NCBI GenBank assembly: GCA_030530775.1
Contig: JAUMUG010000009.1
Coordinates: 1-64,000 of the forward strand
Reading direction: 5' to 3'
DNA length: 64,000 bases
From: Lautropia sp.
GTDB taxonomy: Bacteria; Pseudomonadota; Gammaproteobacteria; Burkholderiales; Burkholderiaceae_E
This document shows positions 63,883 through 64,000 of the stretch, in pieces. A program made the translations under genes and the position numbers. Under the pieces are notes generated by a model, which was not told where the DNA came from, searched no databases, and worked only from the letters and a program-made list of their open reading frames with translations. The stretch's first letter is position 1; the number at the start of each line of letters is the position of its first letter.

Positions 63883-64000
63883 TCACCCTTGCATTGCGTT
63901 CAAACGCTGCTGCTTTCTGCCCAGCCAGATGCTCAGGGCGACCCACAGCACGCAGAGCGGTACCGTCAACAGCGAAATTCCCGTCATGCCGAAGCCCAGT
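63883..64000 (-). CDS. C-terminus of a membrane transporter (partial)
   Basis: A minus-strand frame enters from the right edge and ends at 63883. It reads a transmembrane helix (LTVPLCVLWVALSIWLGRKQ) followed by QRLNAMQG and a stop. It has the look of the last helix of a multi-spanning permease. It is convergent with the metallo-hydrolase gene. The family cannot be told from 38 residues. Confidence 0.5.
   Translation of the reverse strand, partial: LGFGMTGISLLTVPLCVLWVALSIWLGRKQQRLNAMQG

Overview
The window is a GC-rich (roughly 63-65 % by eye), densely coded chromosomal segment of a betaproteobacterium, most likely Burkholderiales. The evidence is a set of conserved gene blocks: glyQ-glyS-plsC-YgjP metallopeptidase; lptD-surA-rsmA facing amgK-murU; a UbiH-type monooxygenase followed by dusB-fis-purH-ruvC-ruvA-ruvB; and ybgC-tolQ-tolR-tolA-tolB-pal-cpoB followed by tRNA-Lys. 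A Lautropia-like organism would fit, but genus is a guess. I see no prophage, insertion sequence, CRISPR array or defence island.

Layout. 1-860: a decayed, relatively AT-rich stretch with small ORF remnants. 862-2721 (minus): exonuclease III and an arginase-family protein. 2897-8290: glycyl-tRNA synthetase alpha and beta, a hairpin with perfect 20-bp arms where gmhB usually lies, plsC, a second decayed stretch, and the YgjP metallopeptidase. 8678-11671: an organophosphate antiporter-type permease and an omega-amino-acid:pyruvate aminotransferase. 11693-18539: outer-membrane biogenesis (lptD, surA), rsmA (pdxA is absent from its usual place) and peptidoglycan recycling (amgK, murU). 18682-25896: ubiquinone-type hydroxylase, dusB, fis, purH and ruvCAB. 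25987-32250: Tol-Pal system and tRNA-Lys, which has a clear promoter and the only T-tailed intrinsic terminator seen.

32350-44594 is a sulfur-centred region. It holds a four-gene ABC importer with a CjaA-type (cysteine) binding protein, then DoxX and a LysR regulator, then sulfite reductase CysJ and CysI, then a CysG-like protein whose C-terminal methyltransferase domain is truncated and degenerate, then a GMC oxidoreductase. 44839-64000 is accessory metabolism and transport: a PH-domain membrane protein, a TRAP transporter, a D/R/H-rich secreted protein, an ABC-2 exporter, DAHP synthase, an aromatic-acid-type MFS permease, a TerB/DUF697-like protein, a fructokinase-like PfkB enzyme, proC, an esterase-like lipoprotein, an Asp/Glu racemase-family protein, a GlxA-type regulator and a divergent metallo-beta-lactamase-fold lipoprotein. 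The C-terminus of another membrane protein runs off the right edge.

Most of the window is ordinary housekeeping sequence. The best leads are the two homologous gene remnants 6.5 kb apart, the degenerate CysG, the missing gmhB and pdxA in otherwise conserved operons, the many GC hairpins without a T-tract, and the stand-alone TerB/DUF697-like protein. I found no convincing new multi-gene system.
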